Program-made: the position numbers and the translations under genes
Notes under the pieces: model-generated
What the model was told of the DNA's origin: nothing
Database searches by the model: none
The model's input: only the letters and a program-made list of their open reading frames with translations
Part shown: positions 21,621-32,600 of the stretch, in pieces
Layout of the letters: each line of letters starts with the position of its first letter
How positions within the stretch are numbered: position 1 is the stretch's first letter
Assembly: GCA_965178125.1 (NCBI GenBank)
Contig: OZ237774.1
Location: 496,001 to 560,000, forward strand
DNA length: 64,000 bases
From: Bilabrum cf. latius
Lineage: Eukaryota > Bigyra: Bicosoecida > Bigyra > Bicosoecida
Direction of reading: 5' to 3'

Positions 21621-23592
21621 TCACCTCCTCCTCTTGGTCCTGCTCCTAGCTGCTCCTCCCGATGCAGCCCCCCCTGACGACGACGAGATCGAAGATGAAG
21701 CAGAGTTCCTAGTACCCCCTTTCCCCTTCTTCCCTTTTCCCTTCCCCTTGCTTTTGCTCTTGCTACGTGCCGCCGCCCCCAGCCCCGCCGCCCCTCTGTT
21801 CCCCAGCTCCGCCCATTTCTCCCTGTCCGCCATCTCGCCCGGCAAGCCCCCCTTGCTCACCCGCCCCATCCTCACTCCGTGGGCGAGGGTGAAGTAGCGC
21901 CCCCGCAGCCAGGTTTGACCACCCTTGGACTCGGGTGGGTAGTACAGCTTGGGGCCCGCCTGCACCCTGGCACGGGCACCGTGATACAGACTCACCGTAG
22001 GGTAGTACGCCCGTCCCGCAGTGACGTCAGTGAAAGCGACCCCCTGATCCACCCCGTTGACGAAGAACCGGACGAAGGACCCTGGCACCACAGGCACGCG
22101 CTCGTCCTGCCCCGCCACCAGGGCCCTAACCATGAGCTCGGGTCTGGAGACGATGGCCACACTGGGCGGGGGCGGGGGGACACCGAGGGCATGGTCTCCG
22201 CTGGCAGGTGCTGGTGCTGGTGCTGATGCTGGTGCTAGTTCAGCGGATGCAGCTGCTGCCGACGATGACGCCGTTGGTGATGACGAAGATTGCACCATAG
22301 GTGCTTGCCCCGAGGGGGCCGAAGACAAAGACGAGGAAAGAGTCGAGTGATGGTGCTCCTCTGCACCATCGTGCGCTGCACCCACCGGTGATCCCCCCGC
22401 CTTCCCCTTCCCCTCCTCTTCCTCCTTGTGCTGCAGCCGCTATTGTTGGCCATTACCGCTGCTGCTGCTGCTGCTGCTGCTTGCGCTGGTGCTCGACGAC
22501 TACGAGGCCATCTGCCGCAGCATCTTGACGGCGGCAGGGGGCAGCAGGTCGGTGCCCTGTCCCCGCGGCAAAAAGGGGGGCGCGGACCAGGCCCGCACCC
22601 CCTGCCCGTATGACGAGTGCGCGAACAGCCAGGACTCGGCGCCCACGGCCGGGGGACGAGGCAGTGCCGGTCCTTTGGCCTGTGACGAGTGCGGAATAAA
22701 CCCCCTCCTCCCCACCGGTTGCTTCTCCTTCTCCTTCTCTCGTTGTTCCCTGGCGATCCTCTGCTCCTCCATGGCCTTGACCACGGCCGGGGGGAGCGCG
22801 TTCGCGCCATCGCCGTCCGACCCCGCCCCCTGCCCCTGTCCCTGCCCCGCCCTGCTCCTGAGGTGCACCAGTCTGACACCCACCTCGGCTGCGTGCCTCG
22901 CGTCCATCTGCAGCCCCGCACGCCGCGCCAGGCCCTCGGCCAGCCCACCCTCTCTCGCCGCCACAACGCCACCCTGCCCCGCCGGGATGTGCAGCAGCAC
23001 GCCAACCACGTCTCCGCCGCCGAACGTGCGGCCGTATGCCGCGCGCACGCCGCGGTGCACAGACGAGCCGCTGTGTCCAATGATACCCCACGAGTGATGG
23101 TCCGCTCCCACGGGCAGCGCCGCGTCTGCTCCTTCTGTTGACCAACCAATCCTGCGCACGGTTCGAACTCGAACAGGCACAATGGCATCATTGAGCAGGT
23201 ATTCTGAACATACTCAAGGGAAAGATACAAGCAAATTATTAACAAGTTAAGTATCGAATGCCTCGAACTCACCGAATTGCAGACCCGATCGGCTGGTCCT
23301 TTGGCAGCAAAAACTCGCAATACCAAGTCCCTTCCGCCACACCTGCGGCTGCACGAAGCATGCAGTAGCCGCGCTCGCCTGTAAATTGTCTTCTATCCGA
23401 TGATAGGTTAGTGAATGATCGCTTGTCGTGGGCATTGAAAGGAACCTCTGATACGAGGTCACCGAACTGTACGCCTTGAGTACGTCTCTTTTTCGGCAAA
23501 GGCGGTAGGCTAGGGCCGCCAGCCAGCCCTGCACGGGTTCTTCGCCTTCCCAGTGCAGGCTTATCGCTACTTGCAGCTGTTTCGGCCTCCAT
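21621..23592 (-). CDS. ASH2L: ASH2/Bre2-like SPRY-domain protein (COMPASS subunit)
   Basis: Exons 23592-23273 and 23151-21621, joined over a 121-bp GT-AG intron, encode 616 residues ending in TGA. The SPRY domain is spread over the protein: RQFTGERGYCMLRA and VAEGTWYCEFLLP in exon 1, IGWSTEGADAALPVG across the junction, then GGGDVVGVLLHIP, and FVRFFVNGVDQGVAFTDV with YYPTVSLYHGARARV near the end. These match the order in ASH2L/Bre2, which binds RbBP5 in histone H3K4 methyltransferase complexes. Between the SPRY halves lies a long Gln/Gly/Ser insert with two TAGs (22502 and 22442). No PHD or winged-helix region precedes the SPRY domain, and the C-terminus is a Lys/Arg-rich tail. It lies in tandem with WDR83, 149 bases downstream of that gene's stop. 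Confidence 0.88.
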
Positions 23593-23741
23593 AGCTGCCG
23601 GATAGACGAGCAAATGTGAGGTCTTCACATCACGCAAAAATCCAAAGATGAACTCGAGAAAGACTCGATCGCAGCTCGAGCTCTGTGCCCCACGGCAGAT
23701 CAAACCAGGGACAGGCAACACTCGATACATTGCACATATCA

Positions 23742-25826
23742 TCACCGCCCCACGTGCCTCTTCAGTCTTGCCCCTCCCACCGTGATCATGCCCAGCGCCA
23801 TTGCCTCCCGCCCATCTGCCTCCTCCCTCTGCGACCCCTCCCGCAGGGCACGCCCGTCCGCACTCGTCACCCACAGCCGCACGTCACCGTCATGACCCCC
23901 CGACAGCCACCGCCGGTGCCCATCCTTCGCAAGACGCATGCGGGCCGTCCACCCCCCCGAGGGGACCGACCCCACGGTGGGGTCACGGGCGGTCGCGAGT
24001 GCCACCACGGGCCCGTGGTGGGCCGCCCACTGCAGCGAAGGTTCGCTGGAAGGGGCCGAGCGCGCGCGGGCTGCCGCCACGGCCTCTGGACTGCCTAGAG
24101 CTGCACCACCGTGCGATGCACCCGCAGTCGCACTGCTGCCGGGGTCCGTCGACGGGCCCGCGCCATCCTCCGCCCTCTCCGGTCCTGCGGCACCACTGCC
24201 GTGCAATGCACCCAGCTCCCACGCCGAAATCCGCCCGTCCTCCCCCCCGACGGCCGCCACTGCATCGGCCTCCCCGAAGATGCAGCGCACTGCAAACCGC
24301 CGGTGCACGTGCCCGTGCAGCCGCCGCAGCACCCTCCCCTCCGTCCTGTCCACCAGCAGCAGGTGCCCAGAGGGCGCCGCACTCGTCACACCTGACGGAG
24401 ATGCACTCGTCAGACTGGTAGAAGTCAGACCGGACGAATGGCTCGTCGCACCACTTGCACCACCATGCGATGCACCCTTGCCCTCAGGCAGCTTGGCAGA
24501 CCCCTCCTCCCACTCCACCCCAGCAAATCGGACCACCGCACCGCTCGTCACACCCCCTTCCCCCTTTTGTTCCTCCACCTGCTCCTCCCTGGAAGGTCCC
24601 CACCGTGTGGACCCCTTGCCGGCGACGATGCGACCCGGAGTCAAAACGTCGGTGCCGGTGGGGTGAGGTGCGTGTTGGGCGGCAGCGGGGGGAGCAGAGG
24701 TGCGGGCCTTCTTTGCGGCAGGTGGCTCTGCACCCGCCGCCTCACTCGTCACACCACCGCTCCCCATCTCTGCCACCAGCAGACACCTCTGGTCGTGGGA
24801 GGGGCACATCCACGTGAGCGCACCCCCCGCACCCACTGCAGTGCGATGCACCAGCCCGGCCCGCAGGTCGTGCGCCATCCACGCGCCTTGAAGGTCGCTG
24901 CTGAGCACCACAGGCCCGGGGGCCGCACTCGTCACACCACCGACCCCCCTAGCGCCGCCCAGGGCCGCCATCCTGCTCGCTGGCAGCTCCAGCCCCTGCC
25001 GCGCCTCCCAAACACTCGTCACACCGTCCCTGGCCCCCTCCAGCACCATGGCCGGCCTACCCCCCGCCGCTCCCACCCGCAGCAAAGAGCCCCCCGCCTC
25101 CTCTTCGGCCGCACGGGACGCAGCCGTGCCCTCCCCTCCACGACCTCCGTTTGTGCCCCTGCCCCTACCCCCTCCTCTCCCCCTGCCCCCACGATCCCCC
25201 GGAGCACCCCGCCCCCTCTCTCTCACGTCCCACAAGCACACCCTGCGGTCCCCACCCCCGGACAACAGAACGTTCCCCGCCTCCCCTGCGAACCTCACCG
25301 AGTGCACCGCATGGTCGTGTCCCCTCAGCCGCCTGACGAGTGCGCCCCTCTCCACGTCCCAGAGCGCCACGGTGCCGTCACCCGCCCCGGAGGCGAGCAC
25401 CCGGCCCGCGTGGGGGTGCAGGGCCGAGTCCAGCACGGGCTTCGAGTGGCCGCCGGTGAACGTTCGCAAGGGGGCGAGCACAGGAGCATCCGGGGGGTGG
25501 TTGGCGGGTGTCGGCGCGCCGGCGCTGCGTGGGGGTCTGCCTTGGCCTGCTCGCTGCGCTCGGTCCTCGCCGTCGGAATCCGAGGATGAATCGGTGGATT
25601 CCCATCCAGCTGCCTCCGAGCGGGCCACCGTACGATCCGCGCGAGTCACTGGATCTAGGCGTCCAATATGCAAGCGGAACGGGCTCCACAGCCTGACCGT
25701 TCTGTCGTTCCCTCCGGAGACAGCGTACCGTCCGCTTGCATCGAAGGCCACGCATGTAACTGCGCCAGCGTGCCCGCGAAGGATGCTCAAGCATTCTGTT
25801 GGCCAAGCAGTATCCTTAGAAACCAT
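23742..25826 (-). CDS. WDR83: WD40 protein of the WDR83/MORG1 family
   Basis: A single frame of 694 residues runs from ATG to TGA with no TAG. WD repeats follow the MORG1 order: ILRGHAGAVTCVAFDASGRY with GGNDRTVRLWSP, then HSKPVLDSALHPHAGRVLAS with GDGTVALWDVERG, RGHDHAVHSVRF with GGGDRRVCLWDV, LEGARDGVTSVWEAR, then LLLVDRTEGRVLRRLHGH and GGEDGRISAWELG. Long Gly/Ala/Ser inserts more than double the usual length of about 315 residues. The family acts as a scaffold in MAPK signalling and associates with the spliceosome. The dispersed word GTGACGAGTG occurs several times here and is read as Gly-Val-Thr-Ser. Confidence 0.87.
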   Translation of the reverse strand: MVSKDTAWPTECLSILRGHAGAVTCVAFDASGRYAVSGGNDRTVRLWSPFRLHIGRLDPVTRADRTVARSEAAGWESTDSSSDSDGEDRAQRAGQGRPPRSAGAPTPANHPPDAPVLAPLRTFTGGHSKPVLDSALHPHAGRVLASGAGDGTVALWDVERGALVRRLRGHDHAVHSVRFAGEAGNVLLSGGGDRRVCLWDVRERGRGAPGDRGGRGRGGGRGRGTNGGRGGEGTAASRAAEEEAGGSLLRVGAAGGRPAMVLEGARDGVTSVWEARQGLELPASRMAALGGARGVGGVTSAAPGPVVLSSDLQGAWMAHDLRAGLVHRTAVGAGGALTWMCPSHDQRCLLVAEMGSGGVTSEAAGAEPPAAKKARTSAPPAAAQHAPHPTGTDVLTPGRIVAGKGSTRWGPSREEQVEEQKGEGGVTSGAVVRFAGVEWEEGSAKLPEGKGASHGGASGATSHSSGLTSTSLTSASPSGVTSAAPSGHLLLVDRTEGRVLRRLHGHVHRRFAVRCIFGEADAVAAVGGEDGRISAWELGALHGSGAAGPERAEDGAGPSTDPGSSATAGASHGGAALGSPEAVAAARARSAPSSEPSLQWAAHHGPVVALATARDPTVGSVPSGGWTARMRLAKDGHRRWLSGGHDGDVRLWVTSADGRALREGSQREEADGREAMALGMITVGGARLKRHVGR

Positions 25827-26218
25827 CAGGTATTCACACCATCCCCTTTATTTTCTTTTTGCGTGTATCATGTCGCAAATAATTGCCTGCCACATCTAGC
25901 AATCCGGAGCAGCAACAAGAAGCTTCCGTGTCCTGCACGAATGCTTACCAGCCGTTCGTTTGACACAGTTGAGTTGGCATGAACGGTGCATCAAGTAGAT
26001 CATCGAAGCCTCCAAGGTAGTAGAGCAATGATCCCTTTCGAGAACAGCGAGAGCTGGCTTTAGAATCTGCACACTTTCCTCTGGAAGCCATATCAACGAT
26101 CGTAAAGCCACAGTTTCCTTAGGTTCAGCGGTCTAAATCATCGACAAAACGGGCTGAAGCCCCCGCAGTTCCGGAAGAAATCTCGGTTTTTCTTGCAGCC
26201 ACCGCGAAGGCTACAGTC
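25827..26218. promoter_or_regulatory. Divergent promoter region between WDR83 and the gene at 26219
   Basis: About 390 bases of lower GC separate two outward-facing start codons. No specific element was recognised. Confidence 0.45.
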
Positions 26219-26923
26219 ATGGCAGTGGTGACCGAAGCGATGCAGGAGCGGCAAAGGCGCAGACAGCAGGCGGAATCCATAGGCACAGAGTTAGCTATTC
26301 CCTATAATGATGAAGCGAAGACAAGCATCAAAGTGCCCGCGGTTGCGGTGGCTGGCCGAAAGAGGAAGCGCTCAGACAGCGAAGCGACTGGCTCGGGCAT
26401 CGGAGAGGCTAGCAGTGGGAGTGAGCCGTCAAAGCCCGACCCACGTGAGGCGACATCCAGCACCAAGCAAGCTGGTGGAGGTGCTGGTGCAAGCACGGGA
26501 GCGGGTGATAGCCAGGCCGGGGAGGCGGCAGCAGGGGCACCTGAAGGTGATCCAGAGGAAGAAAATGATAAAGAGGAGGAGGAAGAGGAAGATGAAGTGG
26601 ATGTGGCGGAGTGGCTCGGCTTGCCTCCTTCCAAGACAGGTGCATCGCATGGCGGCACGTCCACAGCGGCATCAGCAGCGGGCCGCGCCCCAGCCCTGGC
26701 CAGCGCCTCCTCTAGGTTGCGGGCAAGGGCGAGGGCAGGCGCGGTCGGGCAGACTGGGAAACTGTCAGGGGCCGAGATCCGACAGGCGTACATGCGTCTC
26801 TATCGCGAAGGCAGGCTGCCGCACCGGGGGCCGGGCGCAGTGGGTCCATCCGGGCTGTGTGTGGCGGGGGCCGGTTCCTTGGCCTACGGGGGTGCGGGGG
26901 CCTCCGGGACACAGCTGTGGTGA
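26219..26923 (+). CDS. Unrecognised acidic nuclear-type protein (234 aa)
   Basis: The frame starts MAVVTEAMQERQRRRQQAES and ends in TGA at 26921-26923. A basic cluster (GRKRKRSD) looks like a nuclear localisation signal. A Glu-rich block (EEENDKEEEEEEDEVDVAEW) follows, then an Arg/Ala helix and a conserved-looking C-terminal motif (LSGAEIRQAYMRLYREGRLP). The dispersed GGTGCATCGCA word appears as GASHGG. The last codons fall inside a 73-bp tandem duplication, so the ancestral C-terminus may have been different. The family is unknown. It converges on the polyprenol reductase gene. Confidence 0.65.
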   Translation: MAVVTEAMQERQRRRQQAESIGTELAIPYNDEAKTSIKVPAVAVAGRKRKRSDSEATGSGIGEASSGSEPSKPDPREATSSTKQAGGGAGASTGAGDSQAGEAAAGAPEGDPEEENDKEEEEEEDEVDVAEWLGLPPSKTGASHGGTSTAASAAGRAPALASASSRLRARARAGAVGQTGKLSGAEIRQAYMRLYREGRLPHRGPGAVGPSGLCVAGAGSLAYGGAGASGTQLW

Positions 26924-27020
26924 TGCGTGTGCCATTGGACGGGGGTGTTCCTTGGCCTACGGGGGTGCGGGGGCCTCCGGGACACAGCTGTGGTGATGCG
27001 TGTGCCATTGGACGGGGGTG
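26875..27020. repeat. Tandem duplication of a 73-bp unit at the end of a coding region
   Basis: Two head-to-tail copies (26875-26947 and 26948-27020), apparently identical by eye, begin TTCCTTGGCCTACGG and end GACGGGGGTG. The first five bases of a third copy follow. The unit is not a multiple of three. The first copy carries the TGA of the upstream gene, so the second lies in the 3' end. Confidence 0.93.
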
Positions 27021-27115
27021 TTCCTATGCGTGTCTTCTGTGGGGTTACTGCCTTGCATTGGTACCGGGTATACATTGATACATTGATATCAACAGTACTG
27101 ACGGCGCATCAGCTG

Positions 27116-28801
27116 TTAGGCTCGCCAAAGCACTGCCATCGCCAGCGGATACACACACAGACCCCAGGGAATCAGCAGCATTGGGCACTCATGGCCAAAC
27201 ACCCCTCTCCAGGCCCCAGAGTGGCCAAGCACCCCTCTCCAGGCCCCAGAGGGACACAGAAACGCGGCACCAGGCAGCACCGCAAGCAGCAGCCCCGCCC
27301 CTGCGCAGCTTTCGTTCAGCTCCTCCTCGCCAGACCTCCACTTGCCCACCTCTGCGCGCGCCTGATCGTCGCAGTCCTCGTCAGCTGCCATGCGCCTGTA
27401 CCACTGCAGCGTCCTTGCACTCGTCACACCCAGGTTGCAGCCGGTCCAGCAGGCCAGGCACAGGGGCGCCATGGCAGGCAGCATCCACAGGCCAAGCGCG
27501 AATGCACTCCCGAGCGCACCCCCGCCTCCGACCACCTTCTGCGATTGCTACCACTGCAGTCCACTGAATTCCAACAGCCCGGCAACACCCGCCCCCGACC
27601 GCCAGCTGAGCACCCTCCCCCACGCGTCAATCACGAGGGCCCATGCGGCCAGCCCCAGGTAGAAGCGGGCCTCCGCGGCGTAGTGGGGGGTGGCGCTCCG
27701 GAACTCGGAATTAATATCGTCTCCGAATCGCGGTATCCCATACCTCCTGGGCGGCCTCGCCTCCAGCGCCTTCCGCTTGGCCTCGGCCAAAGACCCATGG
27801 GCTCTCTGCTGCATGCGGTGCATGAGCGCCATGCCCATGGCGCTCACCAGCCCCACAACCAGCAGCAAGGCACCGAGGTAGGCCTACTCGCCGCCCCAGA
27901 ACGACAACCAGCTGCCCGCCGCATCATCACTCGTCACACTCGGTGCGACCAGCACCCCGTGCGCCAGAGGCCCCACCACCATCGCGGGCGCGGCAAGCAG
28001 GTAGTGCACCATGCCCCCGAGGAACACGAGCCCGCTCATGCGGGAGGGGGGCGGCACTCGGTGGTCGCCATCGTCCTCCTCTCCTCTGGTTGCAACCGGT
28101 TGCTCACTGGTTTTCCTCCTTCTCTCGGTCCTATGCTCCTTCTCCCATCGGGCCTGTTCCCTGGCGGCCACTGCCTCCTCCCTCCATCGGGCCAGCACGT
28201 GCAGCAGCAGCGGACTCACGGCCAGCGCCCCGTGCAGCAGCAGCTGAGACGGGGTGGCCAGCACCCACACGGTGTGACGAGTGGATTCGTCGCACGGGGT
28301 TGCATTGCACTGCGGCGGAGAGGGCCCCAGCCAGAGCACAGCCGCTGCGGGAGCTGCTGCACACACTACCAGCGCCGGCGCCGCGCACGCATAGAAGAAG
28401 CGGAACCAGTCCCGCGGCACAGTCCACCCGCACAGTCGATCGAGCCACCCTCCTCCTCCTCCTCTTCCTCCTCCCCCACCCCTCGTCGTCACACCCCCGC
28501 CCAGCTTGCCGTACCCCGCCATCCGGTACAGCCCCGGACAAGCCTCCTTCCCGAGGGCGAGCAGCACAGCACCTGCGGCCATGAGGGCAAGGACGCCAGC
28601 AAGCACCAGGTCTGCGGAGCGGAGAGTGGCGGTCATTGCGGCTCCGAATCGGAGGGCCTCTGGGTGGGGTCGGGGGATCGGATCGCCGGGCGTCCTCCTC
28701 TCGAAGGCGCCGGGGGAGAGGGGCTAGTTGCCGTGCACGGCTTGGAGCAGCACCAGCGCGGTTTGATGGAGCAGGGCATGGGCATGGGCATGGGCTGCCA
28801 T
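27116..28801 (-). CDS. SRD5A3: SRD5A3-like polyprenol reductase
   Basis: A 561-residue frame begins MAAHAHAHALLHQTALVLL and ends in TAA, with TAGs in the N-terminal region (near 28726), at 27886 and at 27550. Family features in order: GKEACPGLYRMAGYGKL, VPRDWFRFFYACAAP, SGLVFLGGMVHYLLAAP, HRMQQRAHGSLAEAKR, RRYGIPRFGD with HYAAEARFYLGLAAWAL, and NLGVTSARTLQWYRR. These match the steroid 5-alpha-reductase C-terminal domain of SRD5A3/DFG10, which reduces polyprenol to dolichol in the ER for N-glycosylation and GPI anchors. It is multispanning and longer than the animal enzyme (about 320 aa) because of low-complexity loops. A 30-bp direct repeat near the end encodes two GAWRGV units. An in-frame TGA just upstream supports this ATG; MTATLRS at 28636 is an alternative start. 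Confidence 0.82.
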
Positions 28802-29627
28802 CGGAACAATGCGGGCTGCTCAGCGAAGCTTCGCTGCAGCCTGAATCAGAGGCCTGGTTTGCCCCCGAGACGGTGCCAGGTGCCAAGCCCCTGCAGCCTG
28901 AGAGAGTATGTGCTTGCCTACCTGCGATCCATGAGCCAATCGGGGAGCACTCGCTGGGGGCTAAAATGACTCGCAGCGGAGCATCGACAATAAAATATCA
29001 TGCATATTCAATTCAATGTGCATTGTATCCCCAGTACTGCCGCCGAGTGCTGCAGGCAGCCTCCTTTGGAATTCGGTGCGAGCACGAAGCCGCGCCGGTG
29101 GGAGGCCGGCAGCATCGGCGGATGATCCGTAGGGGCACGAGCTACACTCTCGATTCATATATGCGGGGCCTTTCCGGAGCGCGTGCGTGGTTGGTGTCGG
29201 GGCCTGTGACTGCCAGCTTGCACAAGTGCAAGCTGGCGGTCGCAGGACAATCGGCACATATGTTGCCATAACTCCGGCCTTTCAGATGCTAATCAACGTA
29301 CCACACATATTTTAGAATTCAAGTACAAAAACTTGCCCCCCAAAATGATGCAGATATGGCTGTTCGATATGCAGGAAGCTCCCAGAGAGGAGACCTGCAG
29401 CTCGGATCGCAGTCATAGCATGCTGGTCACCCAGCACGACAATGGCTGCGACACCCGAGCAGCACCCTAACCGCAAGTGAAAGAATTACGAAATAATGTA
29501 TCCAACAACGCCCCCTCACCACGCCTCGTGTATCTGTGGGATTCATCTGCTGACATTGATATTTATGGCTCCGGAATTTGGCAGCTCCATTTGCGACCAA
29601 ATATTGAAACTCGCAGCATCCCGCGCC
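28802..29627. other. Gene-free stretch upstream of the lamin gene, containing a strong hairpin
   Basis: About 825 bases separate two outward-facing genes. GC is high near the reductase start and then falls. The only clear element is the 44-base hairpin at 29203-29246. The interval should contain both promoters. Confidence 0.5.
29203..29246 (+). other. Twenty-base-pair hairpin with four-base loop
   Basis: Arms 29203-29222 and 29227-29246 pair along all 20 positions around the loop CAAG. Two pairs are G-U if the plus strand is transcribed, and would be A-C mismatches from the other strand. It lies between divergent genes and outside any coding frame. It could be a small-RNA precursor, a structured 5' leader or a transposon relic. 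Confidence 0.7.
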
Positions 29628-32600
29628 ATGGCCAGTTCACCCTGGTATTTAATGTCGAAGAAGCAAAAGGAAGTTATTCGTATCACCCGGGAAGGGGAAC
29701 GTAGGGAGTTAGCTGGCCTCAACTCTAGGCTAGCTCATCATGGTGAGTCGAATACTGAGCAGGTCGTATCGTGCTTGCAGTCACTGAACCGACCACTCAC
29801 CGGTCCGGTGCAACTGCCGCAATGGAGGCCAGTATCGCTTTACTGTGTGTGCCTGATGCGTGTCATGCTATGTCGTGTAATAATACGGGTTGGATCATCG
29901 ATGCTGCGGGCCTTCTCGGATGCATGCTGGGATTACTTTGGGACTGCGTGCAACCGGCGATTCGTTCGTGCGCTAGCAGTTGACGGCCCTAGTGATTCCA
30001 TCGGTCGAGACAGCCTCGCTAAGTCAAAAAAGTGATTTGCATCCTTGCGTGGCTCGTGGTGCGCATACCACTCCGCCCCCACCATCGCAAAGCCGGAGCG
30101 GTGGCAAGGTGCAGAGCACTGGGGAGGTTGTGCCTGGGGCTGCAGCGAGCCGTGGATTGCCATTTATTCAAGGGGCTGCGGCACGTGTATAGTAATATGA
30201 TTAATTATACGCTGCGGAGGCCTCGATGGCTCTCGAAGGCTTCCTAGCACTGTCGCAACTGTTCTGTCTCGTGCCACCCAGCTGCGATCCCACTGATATC
30301 CCTTTTCGGAATGTCTGCCCCCATTTTCGTGGCATCGCAGTGGCTCGCACGCAGCAGCTGGACGCTGATCTTGCCCGCGTCACGGCGGAGCTGAAGGCGC
30401 AGGTGGCGGGCGAGAGGGAGCGGTCGGACGAGGCCGCCGCCCGGCACCAGGACGAGCTGGACGAGCTGACTGCGAGGGTCGCAGCCGAGGCGCAGCGCTG
30501 CCAGAAACACGTGGCGGTGGCCCAGCGCGCCCAGGAGCACCTGGATTTCCTAAAGGAGGAGACGAAGGGCTACAAGAAGGTCCGGCAGGAGAGGACCCGC
30601 CTCGCCCAGCAGCTGGAGGAAGCCACAGCCGAGACGAGCTCCCTGCAGAAGAGGCTGGAGGCAGTCACGGAGGAGCGAGACCAGGAGAGGTCCAAGGGGG
30701 GCGCCGCGCAATCCCTGCTTGCGGAACTCAAGGAGGAGCTGTCGTCCGCCCGAGGCGAGTCCTCCGCTCTGCGGCAGGAGCTCAAGGCGCTCTCCTTGCA
30801 GCGCAAGAAGGACCTGGACAGGGCCAGGAGGGAGGCGGCCGATGCTCTTGCATCATCGAGGGCGCAGTGGGAGCGGCTGCACGAGGACAAGATCGAGCAG
30901 GTGGAGGCGGAGATGCGGGAGGCACTGGAGGAGGAGCTGGGCTCCTTGCGGGAGTCCCAAGAGGGGCTCAGGGGAGACAACAACCGGCTGAGGGGGGAGC
31001 TGGAGAAGGCGCAGCAGGAGGCCGAGCAGAGGCAGGAGTTCGTGGACACTCTCAGCGACCGGGTGCGTGCCATGGAGGAGCAGTTCCAGGAGGAGGCGAA
31101 GGAGCTGCAGGCGGGCAAGAGGGGGCTGGAGGAGAGGCTGGCTGTGAGCGAGCGGGCGAGGCAGAGGAGGGACGCACAGTTCTCCGACCTGATGGACGTG
31201 AAGATCGCCCTGCAGGCTGAGATCGACCAGTACCGGAAAATCCTCGAGGGCGAGGAGGCGAGGACGGGGCTGCCTTCCCCCAAGAAGGGGGAGGGGATCC
31301 AGGGGAGACCCGGGGAGCAAGCGGGGGGCAGGGGAACACCGGGTGCGCAGGGGATGCGTGACGATGAGGACGAGGTGGAGGAGGAGGTGCCCGGGCCCAA
31401 GTCCGCAAAGCAGCAGAAGCAGCGGGGTCGCAAGCGGGGCCCCTCCTCCGCTGGTCGCAGGGGTCGCAAGCTCGATCTGGGGGACAGCAAGGAGGACGAG
31501 GAAAATGAGGGTCGGGATATGACTCCGGATCCGCGACCCCGCAAGAGGCGGCGGGCAGACCGTGGCGGCAAGAACGAGGAGGAGGAGGAGGAGGAGGAGG
31601 AGGAGGAGGAAGAAGGGGGAGAAGGGGCCACGGCTGGTACCCTGCCGATGGGCGGGTCCACGGGGGGCGGTGAGGACGACGATGGCGTGAACATGGGTAT
31701 GGACATGGACATGGACATGGACATGGGTGGGATCGGGGGCGGGTTCGAGGACGACTTGGACGATTTGGACGACGACGTGGACGTGGACAAGGACGAAGAT
31801 GAAGATGAGGAGCCGCCTGTGAGTGGCAGGGGCAGAGGGAGGGGCAGTTCAAGGGCGAGGGGCAGGAGCGCAGGGGGGGGAGGGTCCCGCCGCAGGAGCC
31901 CCCGTCTGAGGGGCCAATCTGCGGACAGTGAAGGGGGGGGAGAGGGGGGGCGGTCTCCGGCCCGAAGCAGCAGCCGGCGAGTGTCGACTCGTCGGCAGGA
32001 CCGTCTTGAGGAGAGAAGGGAGAAGCAGCGGAAGAGGATGGGGTCTCCGCATGGGAGGGGCGACCTTGAGAGGAGGAGGCAGGGGGTGCAGCTATCCGTT
32101 GACTTAGAGGCGGACTGCGTGGTGGTGGAGAACCACACGGCCACTGCCCAGGACCTGACGGGTTGGTCGATCGAGTCCGAGGCGGGTGGCCAGGTGTACC
32201 ACTTCCCCTCGGGCATGCAGCTGGAGAGGGGAGGCAAGGTGACGGTGTGGAGCGGACCGGGTGCAGCGGAGCAATCGGAGGGCAGCGCCGTGGACCTGTT
32301 CTGGACCAAGCACTACGTGTGGAACAACCACGGGGACACTGCCATCTTGCGGGACGAGGAGGGGGAGGATGTGGCGAGGATCAGGGGGAGGCCTAGGAAG
32401 GGGGGGGGCAGCATGGGGCAGGCACAGGTGCTGGCTATGTCGGGCAGCAAGAGAAAGAAGGACCAGAGTAAGGGCAAGGACAAGGGCAAGGGCAAGGAGG
32501 GGACCGGTGCCAGTGGCGGGAACAGGACACCAGCTGCCAAGGGAATGGGAGGAGGGGCTTCCAGTGGCCGGAAGGCGCCTCCTTCGTCCAAGCGGAAGAG

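Noticed and set aside
26927-28969. Long plus-strand frame opposite the reductase gene
   Set aside because: It is the antisense shadow of a GC-rich gene with recognised SRD5A3 motifs on the minus strand.
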